A stretch of 64,000 nt of DNA from the NCBI GenBank assembly GCA_964019155.1, contig OZ025242.1:82037577-82101576 (forward strand), given 5' to 3'. The notes beneath the pieces are model-generated. The model ran no database searches and was not told the DNA's origin. It worked only from the letters and a program-made list of their open reading frames with translations. This document shows, piece after piece, positions 1 through 11,333 of the stretch. The translations under genes were made by a program, and so were the position numbers. Position 1 is the first letter of the stretch, and each line of letters starts with the position of its first letter. The stretch is from Osedax fenrisi (lineage: Eukaryota > Annelida > Polychaeta > Sabellida > Siboglinidae).

Positions 1-82
1 GTTTTTATCTTTTAAATTAAAATGATTCTAAGATTCGTAAGATCGAATCTTGCTATAATATCAGATTCATACATATATTCCC

Positions 83-146
<64 letters not shown>

Positions 147-1166
147 ACAGTATACATTAATATTAATGGTAACTATTGGTATTTAAATAGAAACAATAAT
201 CGGTTCATTATCTTACCACTCACAGCATGTTGTACATTCATATTTTATAGTGTAGCCTCATGTCGTTAATGTGACATGTGACACGAGTCATGTGACATCA
301 CCCACTGACGTATACATTAACCGTGTTACATAGTTAGTTATCTGACATTTAGTATAGTATAATGCATATCAATGGAACTGTTAGCTATTGTGGACGTTTA
401 GTGTTCAGTATTCACCGAAGAGAAGCAGCATAAAGACCAAACCTGCAGCAGCATTCGATGTAGGATGTTAAGGTAAACAAGGTAAATACAAATAATACTT
501 AATATAATATATAAATATATACATAACATATATACATTATAAATAGACATGTATGACATAGTCGTATGTATGTTTAACTATTACAGTTATACCTATAGTA
601 TCCACTGATATAGGCGTGGCCTAATCAAAGATTGTGCGAAGGAAAGATATGTCACTCTAATTAATTTGTGAAATTAATGAACAAATTATACAACTGTATT
701 ATAAACTAAATATTCTAAATACTCTATTTTATAATTATAACCATTTTTCTTAAAATATACAGCTTATTCGATAAATATGATCAACTAATTGGCCCATTTT
801 CAATGTAAAATTATACATAGTTTGTAACTAATTTCAAACTAATCGTATTACAATTTATGTCATGTAAATATATACAAGTTATATATATTTTCTTCGAAAC
901 AACCGTGGCCTAATAGCTAAAGTTATAGGCCAAGGTACACTATCCTTCAATATGATGATGATTATGATGATTTATTATACACAGATATGATCATTATACC
1001 CGTATTATATTGTTACTAAATATACCTTACTTATACTTTAATTTTCTAATTTTGTATTTCTGTAAATAGTAATATAAGATTTTAGTTTAAATAATTAATA
1101 TTTTATTATAATATATTTAAGTGGAATTAAATAGATTAAATAGTTGTAATATATTTTTAATTATTA
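1..1166. other. A+T-rich intergenic stretch, no gene seen
   Basis: No reading frame with recognisable protein features is visible on either strand. A compound microsatellite, (TA)n then (GT)n, lies at about 82-143. The stretch at 230-430 is less A+T-rich, with repeated GTGACAT/ACATGTGAC words. Part of it (about 320-390) resembles, in reverse complement, the sequence near 47,050-47,100, so it is probably a diverged dispersed repeat. Confidence 0.5.
82..143. repeat. (TA)n-(GT)n compound microsatellite
   Basis: An uninterrupted alternating TA tract passes directly into about 18 GT dinucleotides. This is an ordinary simple repeat. Confidence 0.9.
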
Positions 1167-1960
1167 TGTAATTTATCAATTATTAAAAACCTCATTTATT
1201 AAATTTAATTTTACTATTCTTGATTATATATCTCCATATTTATTATAATATTACTAAATTCTAATTTATTTGAGAATGATTAATAGTAATCTTAAGAGAA
1301 GCATAATTAACTATTATTAAACTAATATTATTATATTTCATTAAATATATATTTTCATAATTTTCTATATTACTATATCTATCATATCAATTCTGCACTC
1401 AATTTAAATATGTCAACCCCTGGCAGGTGTATTTATTACAGAACTTCAACAGTTATATTCCACAATAGGTCATGCCACTATGGGTGCTATGCAAAGGTGG
1501 AGCTATGTGTAGGTGAATCTAGAGTATTGCAATAGTACTATTACAGTACATACCGGTTAATATCATAGCTTAAACTAATATGATAAATTAAATATAAAAT
1601 AATATATAGTAAATATAAATATTAATTAAATTATTAGAAATATAATGTTATTATGTAATTATCAATATACAATAATCAATTAGTGATTATACTAAATATT
1701 AATTTAATAATACTGTTATAAACTATTATTGTATAAGCCTATAGGCTACATTATCAACTCAGTTTTCTTAATTTAAATTAATAACTTTTTTCTGTAGATC
1801 CTATCTTATCTTTTATATAATAAATGTATATATATATATATATATATATATATTAACCCATAACATCTCAAATATTAAAACATTTAAATATTCATCTGAT
1901 TGTAGTTATTTAATCTATTCATAAATTATATTATCTTCTCATCTATTGATATTTTCTATT
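1167..1960 (+). repeat. Long direct repeat, left copy (partner at 63,230-64,000)
   Basis: About 770-790 bp recurs almost unchanged at the right end of the window. It includes a less A+T-rich core at about 1,395-1,560 that contains CCCCTGGCAGGTG and GTGGAGCTATGTG. By eye the copies differ at a handful of positions, for example near 1,384, 1,757 and 1,793. The match begins near 1,167 and runs at least to 1,950, where the window cuts the partner. No protein frame is evident. It is either a young dispersed element or a segmental duplication. Confidence 0.85.
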
Positions 1961-2550
1961 GTAGAAATCACATAACTATTCATGATACTGTTATTGTCTG
2001 AGTTAACTAATTAGTTATTACATTATGTCTATTGCTGTTGATATGGAATAACATAATCAAGTAACGATGTCCTTTGTTATATTCTTCTCTTAATTATGAG
2101 ATAGCTTAATGTAAAATATTATACAAATACATCCAAATACAAATACAAATACATCCACATATCTATAACCATTGAAATATTACTTACAGATTAGTAACGA
2201 GATGAATATTGTAAAGAATGAGTGCACACTTCTCTAAAGAATATCATTATTATTATTGTGAACATTTGGGAATCAAGATAATGTTGCATGTAAATGATTC
2301 ACTATCACGTCTGTGAATAATAACCAATGAAAGGAAGATGAGTCACGAAGGAGATGTGCCCATATAATCTCTTATCCATACTGTATTCGTAAGACCTCAA
2401 TTTGTATTTATATATTTATAACATATTTATTTATGTTGTGATTGAAATAAAGAATTCAAGAATTATGTAGCTCAATATTCTGTTATTTTATTCACATCGT
2501 TAAATACAAAAATCATTCATAAACAATAATCGATAACTAAAAGATCGATC
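1961..2550. other. A+T-rich stretch downstream of the dynein light chain gene
   Basis: This holds no recognisable gene. It lies 3' of the minus-strand dynein light chain exon and may contain the end of its transcript or only intergenic DNA. Confidence 0.4.
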
Positions 2551-2558
2551 AAATAGAT

Positions 2559-2564
2559 TTTATT
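2559..2564 (-). terminator. Poly(A) signal of the dynein light chain gene
   Basis: The minus strand reads AATAAA about 95 bases after the TGA stop of the LC8-like exon, a normal distance for a short metazoan 3' UTR. Cleavage would be expected 10-30 bases further on, near 2,530-2,550. Confidence 0.6.
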
Positions 2565-2657
2565 TATAAAACAATAACAATAATCGCCGAAACGATAGCC
2601 TATATCACGTTTGTTTATCAAAGAGTATAACAGAAAAACAACAACGCCGTTGACCAA

Positions 2658-2934
2658 TCAGAATCGGAACAGGAGTACGGCTATATTACCGACCAGGAAG
2701 TAGATATACTCCTTTGTGTCGTGCGTGATATAGCTGGAGAACTGCTTGCCTACGATACAATGCCAGGTGGGACTGTTCTTGGCGTCGAACTCCCTCTTAA
2801 TGTAGCGGGCTATGTCCTTAGAGCGGAAGTAGTTGCCCATGGCTCGGATGCACGAGACGATCGCGAACATCTGTTTGTAGTCGTCCATGTTAGTTCTCTT
2901 CAGCAATACGTTTTCATCGGTGGTATCTAAGATC
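2658..2934 (-). CDS. DYNLL: LC8-type cytoplasmic dynein light chain, last coding exon (partial)
   Basis: LC8 light chains are dimeric hub proteins that bind short peptides on dynein intermediate chain and many other partners. The translation aligns without gaps to the LC8 family from its first strand to its end. Visible landmarks are KDIARYIKREFD (helix 2), PTWHCIVG with the dimer-interface His, FSSYITHDTK (peptide groove) and IYFLVGNIAVLLF (last strands). Homology continues upstream of the internal ATG (ENVLLKRTNM matches the family N-terminus), so the true start lies in an upstream exon. The frame meets a strong splice acceptor at 2,935-2,936. Oddities: the groove Gly is Ser, helix 1 is divergent, and the C-terminus ends LLFRF, lacking the family's terminal Lys-Ser-Gly and so its phosphorylatable Ser. 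It is probably a lineage-specific paralogue. Exon 1 was not found. Confidence 0.88.
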
Positions 2935-2965
2935 CTGTGGGGGGGGGAGGTCAGGGGTCAAGTGT
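2935..2965 (-). promoter_or_regulatory. 3' splice site (polypyrimidine tract + CAG)
   Basis: On the minus strand a run of about nine C within a longer pyrimidine-rich stretch (to about 3,000) ends in CACAG, directly before GATCTTAGATACC, where the LC8 frame begins. This is a strong acceptor. It implies an intron extending beyond 2,935 and leaves one base of a split codon at the start of the exon. Confidence 0.75.
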
Positions 2966-3067
2966 GGTGAGGGAGCGAGGTGAAGGGGACTAGGTAAAGG
3001 AGGAGAGATGGTGATCGGGTCGGGGTAGTTGGTGAGAGGGCTGAAGGTATGTTACGAAGAAGTTCTA

Positions 3068-3230
3068 TAGCACTATACTATACTATACGATAATATATAC
3101 TATAATATATACTATAATATATACTATACTATACTATATTATATTATACTATAATATACTATAATATACTATACTATACTATACTATACTATATACTATA
3201 CTACACTATATACTATACTATACTATATAG
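3068..3230. repeat. (TATAC)n-like pentanucleotide microsatellite
   Basis: Imperfect repeats of TATAC and TATAA variants. The tract lies inside the presumed intron of the dynein light chain gene. Confidence 0.85.
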
Positions 3231-3700
3231 GAGAAAGTCTCCGATTACCGACCCCCTCACGTATCTCAGTAACTATAAGAGATATCAAAAAATTATATGA
3301 TAAATGTGAATAAGTATTTTGTTTAAAAAAATATTTAATCCTACAATTGTTATTTGATCAAATGTAATATTATGTATTTACTTTTTAAATATTTGAATAA
3401 TAACTTTTTTTAAATCATTGTAAATACATTATTAATTAAAAGAAAACTTGATTTTTTACATAATATAGTAGATCAATAAAATGTTTATAACCATTATAAA
3501 AATAATTTAATTTGAATAACTATTAACCAATATATCTTAATTATAACAACCCATATGCTTTTCCTATTTCCGATACCCTAAATTACCCTAATACCGACCC
3601 CATGTGATTTATGATATCCAATCAAAATAGATCCGTATTTTACTTTGAAATGTGTCGTAAATTGTTTATGTATCATTGATATAGATTTAGGATTCATAAT
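3231..3700 (+). repeat. Diverged dispersed repeat related to 62,625-63,130
   Basis: The segment opens with GAGAAAGTCTCCGATTACCG and contains CACGTATCTCAGTAACTATA. The segment at 62,625 opens GGGGAAAGTAACCGAATACG and contains CTCGGTATCTCAGAAACCAT. Both continue into A+T-rich sequence and then a second word pair (CCCTAATACCGACC here, CCCTAATACGGACAC there) followed by a CCAATCA motif. Order and spacing are conserved, so they look like old copies of one element, possibly a non-autonomous DNA transposon. I could not define terminal repeats. Confidence 0.55.
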
Positions 3701-3791
3701 TCCAGTTGATTATATACATACTGATTAATAAATAAATATTAAATAATAATATACACTATTTTAATATAATTACTATAAAGTTAAAATTTAA

Positions 3792-4103
<312 letters not shown>

Positions 4104-4108
4104 ATACT

Positions 4109-4139
<31 letters not shown>

Positions 4140-4161
4140 ACACGACAATTTGGTAAGTATA

Positions 4162-4167
4162 TTTATT
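4162..4167 (-). terminator. Poly(A) signal of the basic repeat-protein gene
   Basis: AATAAA on the minus strand, about 150 bases after the TAA stop at 4,317 and before the (AGT)n tract. It is the first canonical signal downstream of the gene. Confidence 0.55.
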
Positions 4168-4226
4168 GAATAAACTAAATTTACCTAAGTTTCGCTTGAC
4201 ACTTAGCGCACAATATCGCCATTTCG

Positions 4227-4271
4227 TTAGGGTAACAATATCGATGTAGACATCGACGCGAGTTACCCTAA
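4227..4271. other. Long interrupted palindrome in the 3' UTR region
   Basis: The outer arms TTAGGGTAAC and GTTACCCTAA are perfectly complementary, as are the inner arms TCGATGT and ACATCGA around an AG loop. They are separated by a 4/5-nt internal loop. In the transcript this gives a 17-bp hairpin between the stop codon and the poly(A) signal. It does not match the histone mRNA stem-loop consensus. Confidence 0.75.
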
Positions 4272-4316
4272 ACTATGCTGTACAAGTATCATATAAGCGT
4301 ATTACCTATCCGCAAC

Positions 4317-5192
4317 TTAAGACCTGTGTCTAAGACATTTCTTAAACGCAACTCTCTTCTTTTGTACACATCTAATAGATGACCGGCTATGAGATTTTGA
4401 GGATTTTCTCGCTTTCGTTGGCTTCTTGATAACTGAACGTCTTTTAGACGCCACTCTCTTCTTATGTACACATCTAATAGATGACCGGCTTCGAGATTTT
4501 GAAGATTTTCTTGCTTTCTTTGGCTTCCTGATAACTGAACGTCTTTTAGACGCCACTCTCTTCTTCTGTACACGTCTAATAGATGACCGGCTATGAGATT
4601 TTGAGGATTTTCTTGCTTTCTTTGACTTCCTGATAACTGAACGTATTTTAGACGCCACTCTCTTCTTTTGTACACGTCTAATAGATGATCTGCTTCGAGA
4701 TTTTGAGGATTTTCTCGCTTTCGTTGGCTTCCTGATAACTGAACGTCTTTTAGACGCCACTCTCTTCTTATGTACACATCTAATAGATGACTTGCTTCGA
4801 GATTTTGAAGATTTTCTTGCTTTCTTTGGCTTCCTGATAACTGAACGTCTTTTAGACGCCACTCTCTTCTTCTGTACACGTCTAATAGATGATCTGCTTC
4901 GAGATTTTGAGGATTTTCTCGCTTTCGTTGGCTTCCTGATAACTGAACGTCTTTTAGACGCCACTCTCGTCTTTTGTACACATCTAATAGATGACTTGCT
5001 TCGAGATTTTGAGGATTTTCTTACTTTCTTTGGCTTCCTGATAACTGAACGTCTTTTAGATGCCACTATCTTTGAGGAAACGGCCGTTTTCTTAACTGAG
5101 GCCCTCTTGCATATGTTCTTTTTCATTGTACGTGACTTCAACATTGGTACTTTTGACGTTTTCTTGCATCTTCTGTTTACGTTGTTTACCAT
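4317..5192 (-). CDS. Highly basic 34-residue-repeat protein, sperm nuclear basic/H1-tail-like
   Basis: A 291-residue intronless frame with an ATG in good context (AAGATGG) and a TAA stop. After a basic leader of about 43 residues come seven tandem 34-residue repeats. A typical unit starts VASKRRSVIRKPKKARKSSK and goes on with SRSKSSIRCVQKKR; the tail is CLRHRS. Lys, Arg and Ser make up most of the protein and acidic residues are essentially absent. Repeats vary at fixed positions: Pro-Lys or Pro-Thr, and Cys or Arg before Val-Gln/His. The combination fits a DNA-compacting chromatin protein such as a protamine-like or H1-tail-like sperm protein, with spaced Cys that could crosslink, but no globular H1 fold is visible. 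A nucleolar or RNA-binding SR-like protein is an alternative. CCAAT-like boxes occur upstream at about 5,200-5,235. A poly(A) signal follows at 4,162. Confidence 0.8.
   Translation of the reverse strand: MVNNVNRRCKKTSKVPMLKSRTMKKNICKRASVKKTAVSSKIVASKRRSVIRKPKKVRKSSKSRSKSSIRCVQKTRVASKRRSVIRKPTKARKSSKSRSRSSIRRVQKKRVASKRRSVIRKPKKARKSSKSRSKSSIRCVHKKRVASKRRSVIRKPTKARKSSKSRSRSSIRRVQKKRVASKIRSVIRKSKKARKSSKSHSRSSIRRVQKKRVASKRRSVIRKPKKARKSSKSRSRSSIRCVHKKRVASKRRSVIKKPTKARKSSKSHSRSSIRCVQKKRVAFKKCLRHRS
4345..5063 (-). repeat. 102-bp tandem repeat inside the basic-protein gene
   Basis: About seven copies of a 102-bp unit underlie the protein repeat. Because 102 is a multiple of three and the unit lacks stops in several frames, other long open frames appear across it on both strands. 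Alternating T/K and R/C states in copies 1-4 suggest growth by duplication of a 204-bp dimer. Confidence 0.9.
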
Positions 5193-5418
5193 CTTGGTTA
5201 TTTGTATTTATGATTGGTATTAATATTCCAATTGCAATATCGGTGCTTTAAAGTAATTAAGCAATCAATTAAGTGATTTTATTTATTAGCAATTTGAATA
5301 TTCGTATATTTTAATTACACAAAAAAAAACTAAAAAATAAATTAAAATGCGAGAAAATTATTGTTTATTTAACAATTTAACAATTTCGATTTTATTTTAA
5401 TCCTATCGGAAAAGTAAA

Positions 5419-5807
<389 letters not shown>

Positions 5808-6114
5808 GTAAACCTACTAAATAATGTATTGATAAACTAGGAACCGATAAATTATAATGTATAAACATATTAAGATAATATTTACCATTATAAGTTAAGA
5901 ACATAATTGTTACATAATACTTTTTTTATTAAAATAAAATTTCATTCAGATATATGTTCAGATATATGTTAACTTCTAAATTTGTAAAATATTATATCGA
6001 TTATAAATTACGTATAGATATACGCCTAATAGTTAGGGGCACAGGAAGGTATATTTCATAAGGGGGATCCAGTTATTGATTATGTATAATTTAATATATA
6101 TACATAATATGTAT

Positions 6115-6179
<65 letters not shown>

Positions 6180-8410
6180 GTGTGTATAACTAATTATAAA
6201 TTATATAAAGATATTATTTAAATAAATAGGTATATATAAAAGTACATATGATTTTATTAGGTAATATTAATAAATGGTAGATCTAATGAGATGAAAACAT
6301 TTCTCTCTCCATTCTGTTTACTTTACAAATTATGACATTAATTCATCTATAGTTTCACCGTGAATATTACCTATCATTAAACTATTCAATTTCTTTTGTC
6401 CCATTGAATTTCTCAGACAGTTCTTTATAATGTGCATATTACTATAATTATTTCACTGTTAACTTAACTTATTGGTCTTAAAATGATTAAATTCATCAAT
6501 ATTTTCATGTTAGAATACATTTTCTCAATTACAATTTATTAATATTATATGATTATAGATATTATTGTGATTTTATAATTTTAATGTTAATATTTTTATT
6601 TTATAACCCTGGAGAAAAAAATATATATTTTACATGTATAACAATATACATAATTTTTAATTTTGTTCATTTTAACTTTTACTTTATTAAATCAAAAAAA
6701 TAATTATATATTTTATTATGGGTTTTTTTATATTATGCATACGTATGTTAATTATATATGGCAAAAGAAAGTAGGTCGCTTAAGGATACTAGTAAAAATA
6801 ATAAAAAAAAATAATGTGTATTATTGTATTATGATTTATTTATAAAATTTGAAATATTATCTTTAAAATGGTACATACATGGTTTGTTTACGTAAAATAA
6901 AAATTATAAAAAGAACAATTTTAAAACAAATATAAATACACTAGTATGAATTAATTTAAAACTTTAAACTTGATTTACACAAAATAATTATTTTGACCAA
7001 TTACGTTCACTACATAATTCTAATAACTTTAGTAATAATACTTATTTAACATTATTTTATTTTAGATGTTTACAATATATCCATAACATATGAGCATATG
7101 TAGCATTATGAAGCAAGTTTATTTTTATTGATTCACATATCTATCTTTTACACGCACAAATTGCTTATCAGCTTTTTTAATATTGATGGTTTTACCATAG
7201 TATAAAACATGCTATTATATATATATATAACAAAACCTATATAAAATCAATATTAATAGCACAAGTGATATATTCATAGAACGATAGTATGAATATATAT
7301 AATTTGATTTCATTATATTTATGAAATACATCTCAACTAATTTTTATACATTTTCGTTTCTAATTCAATATTACAATAAATTTTAATAAAAGTATTATAT
7401 TTGGAAAGATAATCTACCGTAATCTAAAATTAACATGGTACCATATGTTTTTACTATTATTATCAAGCTAAAACAGATTTATTCTAGAAATATAAGAACC
7501 TAAAGAGACTAATGACTGAAAGTCTTCGCTATGCACCGAGGTTAAGTGATGTTAAGTGTCAGATATCACATATATAGATATATATACATGCGTTAAATAT
7601 ATTATATAATAATGTAACTAACATTATTCTCTTCTATGCCGTTATATATTCATCAAGTTCATCTGAATTTATCTTATTTCTGTTCAGAGCCCTATATTAA
7701 ACAATATGATAATATACTATAGGAATGTCAAAATGATACTCTATTTTATGTAATAAACTATTTAATTGTGTTATACATGCTAAAGATATAAACAATTACA
7801 ACTGTTGATTAGCCATTACAATGTGTAGTACTAAGTTATTTAACACTGACAAATATGATTCGCATACTTATTAAACTATGGTGCAACATAAAATTAGATG
7901 GAAATTTGATACAAAATCCCAATTTATATTTTTGTAACTATTTTTATCATAATAACCTACTATTATTATTATAGTTATATTAATTTCCTTCATTACAATT
8001 TTATTAATTTAAAAAAATATATTTGTTTACTATTACTAATATATATACTAATATACTTTAATATAGAATATTTTATAATTAAATAATAAAGAGAACATTT
8101 AGATTTTTTAATTTTCAATATCTTCTATACTATTAATAATTCATCTCAGTATAAATTTCACAAATAAATAGTTTAAAATAGTCTAAAACTATATTGTTCT
8201 TTCAGTAAACCCCATCTTAACAATTAAAGTGTCTAACTATTGATGATGATGGCTGGAGAAGTGTCGTTCAACCACCTGCCACAGTGTCACCTTACACAAT
8301 AACTGATCGTTAGGTTCAGTCTTCGTAACCTCACTCCGTCTCTCTGGTATTTGTATTTCTAAAATGTATATGTAACACGATTAGGTAACATGATACTAGA
8401 CCTGAATACT
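5808..8410. other. A+T-rich intergenic DNA
   Basis: No supported gene. A (TA)n tract lies at about 6,118-6,174. The short open frames here (for example 60 codons at 6,663) are of a length expected by chance at this base composition and show no family features. Confidence 0.5.
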
Positions 8411-8411
8411 A

Positions 8412-8690
8412 TAGTTGGGAATTTTCAAAAATGTTACTATATCGGTATCCAATCACTAAAATTTAATGATATATCAGTATTGTATTAGTTCAAAATTAAA
8501 AGTAATTGTATCGTATCGTTTTTCAATTTAAATTTATTATATCATATCATTAACGCTTCGAATAAATTTGAAATTGGTATCATAAAAGGTGCATAATTTT
8601 GTGCGAAAGTATATGTGTTTATAATATGTGTTAATTACATAAATGTATGTGTACAAGTATATGTACAAATTTATATTTTAAAACTTCAAA
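8412..8690 (+). repeat. Diverged hAT-like dispersed repeat, copy 1
   Basis: It begins TAGTTGGGAATTTTCAAAAA and carries clustered GTATCGTATC-type words and GCTTCGA. The same sequence order recurs at 38,497-38,840. A TAG-TTGGGAA start with GTATC-rich subterminal DNA is typical of hAT ends. No partner terminus was located, so the superfamily call is tentative. Confidence 0.5.
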
Positions 8691-11290
8691 TTTATATAGT
8701 ATAAATTCAGATAAACAAAATAATTATAATTTGTAGATACTAATATTTATATATTTAGGCTTTTATAATAAAGTGTTTTCTTTTTATTATAAAATATGCC
8801 AAGCAATAATATATATAATAATATATGCTACACTATTTACTGATATAACATTCTTTTCTTAGATACATTTAGTGAATTTGACTTCATATTTAGATACGCA
8901 TAGATTAAATATATAATTTGTATGTAAATGTTAAGAGTAATAGATACTGTTTGCCGTTCTAGAGAATGAAGTAATGTATAAGTTAACAAAGTTATGGTGC
9001 TTTCTTTACTATAGAATTTACTTCAGAGTTATTAATTGATTTCTCTAAGTGTCGTAATAAATAGTAAGAGGTTAAAGGTTATAATAGATAGAATTTTATA
9101 CATATATACAATTTGACAGTGTCACACTCAATAACATTATATTTATCACATCATATAATATTATGAATATCAGATAGGTATGATGTCGAATGGTATGAAA
9201 TTTTAATCTACGTGTATAGGTATATAATTATTTATAATTAAATGAGAAATAATATTTGGATAATAATTTCATTAATATAGTATCCACATATATGGAAGTA
9301 CTTTTTAATACCATTTTCTAAAATTATAAATATTTTTAATAAAATGGAATTTTAAGATCATAAATGTTATATTAATACGATGAATTAAATATTATTTTAT
9401 CTCATCGTATAACCTGTGATGAAACCGTCGTGTACTTGTATCATCGGACTCTTTTTCATCAGGCTTTTTGTTAATCTGTTCTGTTATATTGGTATCATTG
9501 TTGAGGGTGAAATATATTTTGTAAAACTTACCATATAGCTTTTTTAATGCAATTGAATTCTCCTGAATGTAATTAGAAATTGAAAATCATTTTTTTTTGC
9601 TTTAGAAGTTTTTTTCATCAATAACTAATCCTTTATGATAAGAATATAATAATGTAGGTATTTAGATGATAAATTGTAATCAACTGTAAGCATATTTTCT
9701 ACGAGGATGATTTCAGTTTAACAAGTTTTCTGTCTTAGGTTGATCAATATCTTCGATATACAGTCATGGATGAGTCAAAACTACTTTACGTACATCTTTT
9801 TATACAGAAGTTACACTTTCTGACATAAATTTGCGTCAATTCAGAATTAAACTATTAATATTCACTAATTAAATATCATCAGCAGTTCATAGATAGCATT
9901 TAACTACTATGAAATCTATAGATACTAACTGACAGCTACGCTATAATTATCTACTTTCACATCATGCAAAGATAGTAAGTGGATCCACAAGAATGCCAAT
10001 ACTGCTGCAACAACTGCACCGTTAATAGGTCTTTAGGAGGTGATCACTTGTAAAGCAAGAAAGTGTCGTTTCACATATTCCTGATTACGTATACATTAAA
10101 TATAGGTTGTATTATATGTTATGTTTTATAGTTTAGCTAAGTATTGGTTAAACATGATAAGAATATGCTATGATTAACGAAGATAAGTTTACAGGTTTTT
10201 GAGCAACTTTACAAAATGAAGTAGAGAGAGAGAGCAGGAAGTTAATAATAATATAAGTTAACAAATAAAAATTGAAAGAAAGAATATAGAATATATATTA
10301 TTTGTCATGGATATTAATGGAGTATATAATAGCATAATTATATTAGTGTACATATAGAGAATATATATATTTGCTTACATGATAATATAATATTATGTTC
10401 CATATCCGCACCATGGTAATGTATATATAGTATTCAATATATACTATTACTTTATAGTAATCATATATCTTTTTATATTACAATATCAGTAATATTATAT
10501 AATAAGAGTTTATAATATGTAATTTAACATTATAGGTATAAATATTATATTTTTTGTATATATACCAAATATTCATTTATATATTCAGTTAAGGGGATGT
10601 CACAGCACAACGCACGCAATGAGTGAATTCACAAATATTTTTAAAAATTGTATTTATTTTGGTTCCATAATATTAATAATTATAGTGTTTTTTAATATCT
10701 GTAAAAAATTTAGCCATGCTACAAATCAATCTAGAAATAACATAAAAAGTAGTTTATTGACCATACAATTCAAAAATAAAAGTATTACTAAAGTATTACT
10801 AACTATTTTATTTTATTTTATAATGTTTTATAACTTGTATATTGACGACTTATATGAAATAAAAAAGAGATTGTTTATATTGAATTATTCTATATAATTA
10901 CACACATAAATACTATATCATATAATCATAATGGCCAATTAGAGAGCAGAAAGGTGACCATATTTGTTTTGTTTGAAAACTCTGATATTTACATTTTGCT
11001 ATATTTTCATTACGGTTTATTATATATTATATATATAACATATTGCCAATAAATATATAAATTTGTATAAATAGATTATATATAGGCTATATTTATTGTA
11101 AGATAACATGTATTATTATAAAGATAGTAGATCTAAATATATAAATTAGTGTGAAGAATATGAATTGAAATAAATAAAATAAATTGCTTTTTATCCTGTC
11201 AAACTTCAAATGGCGTTTACTCAGAATAATAAATTCACGCTAGGAAGGTGTATGTGTGTATAAATGTAGATAACTCAAAAACTATTATAT
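8691..11290. other. A+T-rich intergenic DNA
   Basis: I see no convincing gene. A 92-codon ATG-initiated frame at 10,619-10,897 would encode a hydrophobic Ile/Phe/Asn-rich peptide with two possible membrane segments. Its composition simply reflects A+T-rich DNA and its length is within chance expectation. A short GA tract lies near 10,222. Confidence 0.45.
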
Positions 11291-11296
11291 GTATCT

Positions 11297-11333
11297 ACAG
11301 ACTTTGAGGGGACTTTCCCCCCTCAAAGTCTGT
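11297..11333. other. Perfect 15-bp hairpin with a 7-nt loop
   Basis: The arms ACAGACTTTGAGGGG and CCCCTCAAAGTCTGT are exactly complementary around the loop ACTTTCC. The arms are GC-richer than the surroundings, so the hairpin is not a by-product of A+T richness. The stem is too short for a canonical animal pre-miRNA. A foldback-element core or a structured RNA element is possible. Confidence 0.85.

Noticed and set aside
2721..2930. Plus-strand frame opposite the LC8 exon
   Set aside because: The minus strand encodes a gap-free LC8 alignment with splice and poly(A) signals; the plus frame is its antisense.
4289..4981. Second minus-strand frame (RREWRLKDVQLSGSQ repeats) over the basic-protein gene
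   Set aside because: It covers fewer repeats, has no unique N- or C-terminal part in the gene context, and in the repeat segment compared its differences are mostly amino-acid changing where the basic frame shows silent ones.
4792..5223. Plus-strand frame (FEDFLAF repeats) over the same gene
   Set aside because: Antisense reading of the 102-bp repeat; no own start context or terminator.
10619..10897. 92-codon frame with ATG and possible membrane segments
   Set aside because: At this base composition one or two frames of this length are expected by chance in 64 kb, and the composition is only what A+T-rich DNA gives.
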